A stretch of 64,000 bases of DNA from the NCBI RefSeq assembly GCF_047948215.1, contig NC_134456.1, positions 202,504,034 to 202,568,033 on the forward strand, written 5' to 3'. The translations under genes and the position numbers were made by a program. Positions 60,208-64,000 of this stretch are shown piece after piece (position 1 is the stretch's first letter; each line of letters starts with the position of its first letter). The stretch is from Lycorma delicatula (lineage: Eukaryota; Arthropoda; Insecta; Hemiptera; Fulgoridae). The notes under the pieces were generated by a model. It was not told where the DNA came from. It searched no databases and saw only the letters and a list, made by a program, of their open reading frames with translations.

Positions 60208-61124
60208 AAACACACCCATTACATCTTACATCAGACATTTATTTCTATTTCTTTTTGTTATTTTTTTCTTGTTGCACATTATTCCTAGGCTTTTATTGGT
60301 ATAATAATTAATTATATTTTTGTTTTACTTTACATTTTAGTTAATATCTCATGTCCATACTTTTACACCTAGAAAGTCTCATACTCTAAAACATTCTTTA
60401 AAGGATTAAAACATTGACAACATAATATGTTTAGAGGTTTTATTTAAGTATTGACGTTATTTAGAGGAGAAAACTTCCGGTAAAAAAGGATTATACTGTA
60501 TTACCTATAAAACATATAATACTACTGTTATACGTATTAATTACTTATATATGTACGTATTTGTCTTATAGAATACTAGATGTTAGCAAAATTTTAGATT
60601 TTTTTACCGAAGATTAAAAAAAAATGTTTTCAATTATTGTCAAAATCCAAGCCTAAGCTATAGAAGTACAAAATATATATCGAAAAATCCTACTACCCAC
60701 AATCTCATATCTAAATTAAAGCCTACTCTCCCACAACTTAAAAAAAAAAATCATAATCAGTTTAAAAAATGTACGAATCCTAATATACCTCTAGTATAAT
60801 AATTGCGAACAAGAGCTCATTGTAAGGTTAAAATAAATTAAAAATTCAATACAAGAGGTATCAAAACAAAGTTATTGATAAAAAAAAGTAAATTTGACCG
60901 GTGAGGTTTATATCAGAGGAAAACCTCGGAGGAAAATATAGAGATTTTAACACAGTTAACAAACAAAATTAAAGACCTTTTTAAAGACACTTTTATTACC
61001 TTTACGCCCAAAAAAATTTCATTTGTGTACTTATTAATTTAATAAATGATTATGGATGGAAGGTAACGATTGTAATTTGAAGAAAATATTACTTTAGGCT
61101 CACCTTCACATTAAAAAAAAAAAC

Positions 61125-61870
61125 CGTTCGGCACGCCAGAAGGTAGAGGTAGATTTCACCGGGGCTAAGTAGGGGATAAAAAATTTCTACCTTAAAATTA
61201 ATAAAACCTTCCAATTTACTCAATACAACAATGGTTGCATGAGAAAAAAGTTTCATATGTTTAACATACGAAAAGCCCCATCTTCTTACAATTCCAGCAC
61301 TATTTTGGTTTTCCCTTTCCGTAAGGGTTGGTTATATTAAAACTTGTTTCAGACAAAATCTTTAGGTAATATTTTGAGGACTAACAATCACCGATTCGAT
61401 ACGTACCTATTAACGGAGATATGATTGTTTTTTTGTCTTCAAAACCCCATTTTTTCACTTCCTGAACAAATGGTTGGTGATATCAAAAAACTTTACTTAG
61501 ATAAGTTTTAGACCCTTATCCAAAGAATAGTACAAATTCGATATTTTACTTAATGAAAAAGTTATAGAAGTATATATTTTTTCGAAACAGCCACCCCATT
61601 TCCATCCCCATGGATCGATTTTGGCCGTTAACGAACTCGACCGAGATTTTTTTTGTAGGAAATAATTTGAAAGTGATTGGCGCAAAATTACGGCCGTTAT
61701 CATGTCTACAAGAAAGTTAAATATATATATACATATATAAACTTTTGAACTGACAGTGGTTTTGGGCTCCGGGGTATGTGAAACGCGAAGATACGTCGCA
61801 ATTTTCCGGAAGTCGAATCATGGTACCAATCACAATAGGTAGCCTCCTTATGAAATTTACCTAAAAAAAA
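61125..61870. repeat. Possible old dispersed repeat
   Basis: A 750-base block that is less AT-rich than its flanks, with phrases such as CGTTCGGCACGCCAGAAGGT, CCATCTTCTTACAATTCCAG and CGATACGTACCTATTAACGG. Together with CAGCCACCCCATTTCCATCC this gives the feel of a degenerate repeat consensus. There are no terminal repeats and no domain in its two minus-strand open frames (61497-61703, 61706-61921). A single copy is present here, so repetition is an inference. Confidence 0.3.
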
Positions 61871-61921
61871 AAAACAAGACACATTGTAAATGAGCTGATG
61901 TGCTATCACAATGTTCATCAA

Positions 61922-64000
61922 CCGTTCACTGGTATGAATTTAAAAGTGAACTTTTTTTTTAAAGAAGTTATTTTTCAAAGAATTTATCTCGTTTTTTTGC
62001 ATTAAAATGAAAAAATATATATTTTAAAGAATATTTACTACAAATTATAAGGATATGAATCGTTTTAAATTTTTTAGAACAATAATTTTGGAGAAAATAT
62101 TGTAAAATTGAATTTTATCGCAAGAGGTAAGGAATACTCAAGAGGTAAGGAAACATTTTTTTTTAGATATTCCTTATTGCTTACTATTAATTTAATTACT
62201 TCCTCAAGTAAATTATAGGTTTAAGAATAATTACATCTATCCTGCTCGAACTTTTTTCTTATAATACAAAATTAATTTTGTATCGTGTGGAAAAAAGTAA
62301 AACCTTTTATCTTAATGTCAATTAAGATGAAGACATCTTTTCTTTTTCTATTAAAGCTACAGATTTCAAATTCGCAAACTCCAATTGCTAGTTTTTTAAC
62401 AAAGGCTTTCCATTAGGAAAAAATCCCATTCTTCTAAATAAAAAATAATTGAACTTAGCACAATAATAAATAAAATACACACTTTTCTTGAAATAAATTT
62501 ATCAGTGTTTTTACGTAGCTGAAGTTACTTAGATTAAGGAACAATGTGGTTCTATTTTCTACTTAAAAGGATAAAAAATAAATAATATTGTTGTGCAATA
62601 TTTCATTAAAAAAATTAAATGTTTATAAATTGCTAATGAATACAAAGGTAAAGAAAATGTTTTTAATATAGTATTAAATATTATTTAAATATTCTTTTAA
62701 ATTATAATGTAATGGGTAATCTATTAAATGCATTATCATTGTATTATCTTTTTAAATGATATTATTATTTAATTTATTACCTTTGTCTTTTGCTGAACAG
62801 TAGCATTTAACAACTCTACATTCCAATAAAAAGAAATTGAATAAGAAATCGTAATATTAATTAGACATTTTTGAAATTGCTGGAGGCGTAGATTGTTTAT
62901 GGAAAATTTCACCACTAAATACTTAGCGGTTATCTTTTTACTCTTCTATTTTATTGAAAAAATGTACTCCTGTCTATAAATTGTTAATTTAAATTTAATA
63001 AAATCGACTAGAATGTGAAGTTATCTTTCTCTCTCCTTTTATTCCGATTAATATGAGGTTATCCTTTCAAAAAATAATTTATACAAAAGAAAAAAATAAG
63101 ATAATTTGTTTACGTTAATTTTATTCAGAAACTCTACCTCCAATGGAATAACAATGAATTTTCGATGGCTAAAATGCAAGGAAACTAATTAATAATTTTA
63201 GTAAGCTACATAGCCTACCGTGCACCATGAAGAAAAATGTATAACCGCCTGATTCCAAGTGAAGACTTAAAATAAGAAAAAAACAGAATTATAAAGAAAA
63301 AGTATAATAATAAAATTATCTGTTACAATCTTTTCTTTTTAAAAAGTTGTTTATTGTGCAAAATCACTTTCCTATGAAAGGAGTGATAAATATATTTCCA
63401 AACGGATACCTAATGTATACTGTAACAATTTTCTATCTACTCATATTTCTTTCTAACACAGTAATCGATTTAGCCTTCTTATGCTAAATTTACAATCCTA
63501 TATCATTCCAGACATGTAAGAACGTACACACGTACGAAGGCGCATAATTGTGTGTGCGCGCGCGTGTCTGCTGTCCTTTGTGATTGGTACGGTATAATTT
63601 CATCAGTTATCTAAATCGTTAGAGTGAATCACAATTATTGTGATTCAAAGCAAATGATTCTATTGCGATAATTTCTTAAAATTACAAGTCATGCGTTTCG
63701 GTAAGTACCGAATAAGTCATCTTTATTACATTGATGTTTTTAGAATTAATCATTTCCTGTTAAAATATAGTACCCTATCCGGATTTTTGTCTTCAATTTG
63801 TCACAGTTCCAAATTAAAAAATAACAAACGTATTATGATTGTGTAACAGATACGGCCGCGAGCTCATATTTCCATGTATATATTTCTGAAACATCTTATA
63901 AAACCGGATGTTGTTAATATGTATATGAGTATACATTAGATAAAGTATTAACAATTCAACTAACATGAAAATAATTATTCTTTCGTAAAAAAAATTTTTC
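61922..64000. other. AT-rich DNA to the window end
   Basis: No gene recognised. It contains a GT/GC tract at about 63550-63568 and a 21-bp palindrome at 63626-63646. Confidence 0.45.
63626..63646. repeat. 21-bp perfect palindrome
   Basis: Arms GAATCACAAT and ATTGTGATTC with a single T between them. The ACAAT/ATTGT half-sites resemble HMG-box (SOX/TCF-type) core words, but this is only a word match. Confidence 0.9.

Larger units (their letters stand above)
57595..61120. other. AT-rich DNA with AT microsatellites
   Basis: No gene recognised. AT runs occur at 59425-59453 and 60176-60205, and a T-run near 59724-59741. Confidence 0.45.

Overview
The window looks like part of an insect nuclear chromosome: strongly AT-rich, intron-rich, full of decayed transposons and carrying no bacterial-style gene packing. 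Hemiptera is my best guess from the repeat content, but the species cannot be fixed from the sequence alone.

The only host protein-coding gene I can support is a plus-strand Wnt gene. Its last three coding exons lie at 22389-22505, 28245-28465 and 33538-33999, with introns of about 5.7 and 5.1 kb. The 265 visible residues read as the C-terminal three quarters of a Wnt ligand and match Wnt6 best. The N-terminal exons (signal peptide, RWNC region) are not recognisable anywhere in 1-22388, so that stretch is probably intron and the gene probably begins before the window. No other Wnt or host exon is recognisable in the 30 kb downstream.

Almost everything else I can name is mobile DNA. DNA transposons: a nearly whole Tc1/mariner-type element (7099-8438, minus), a decayed DD34D mariner (13233-14518, plus), an older transposase relic (about 11800-12195, minus), and a 67-bp perfect inverted repeat framing positions 32-748 that looks like a non-autonomous element. 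Non-LTR retrotransposon fragments, all minus strand: 24743-26398, 29728-29836, 30060-30400, about 39290-40480, 44455-45226 and a doubtful one near 15390. tRNA-derived SINEs: 9302-9456, 18797-18929, 30929-31221 (minus), 41491-41646 (minus), 49391-49550 and 57437-57584. Many boundaries are fixed by target-site duplications.

The rest is AT-rich intronic or intergenic DNA with microsatellites, a few strong small palindromes and some GC-richer islands (about 1960-2290, 17380-17640, 42170-42660, 47210-47500, 48960-49240, 54640-54910) that could be regulatory, first exons or old repeats. I found no sign of a novel multi-gene system. The most interesting material is the Wnt gene with its repeat-laden introns and the SINE/LINE insertion record.
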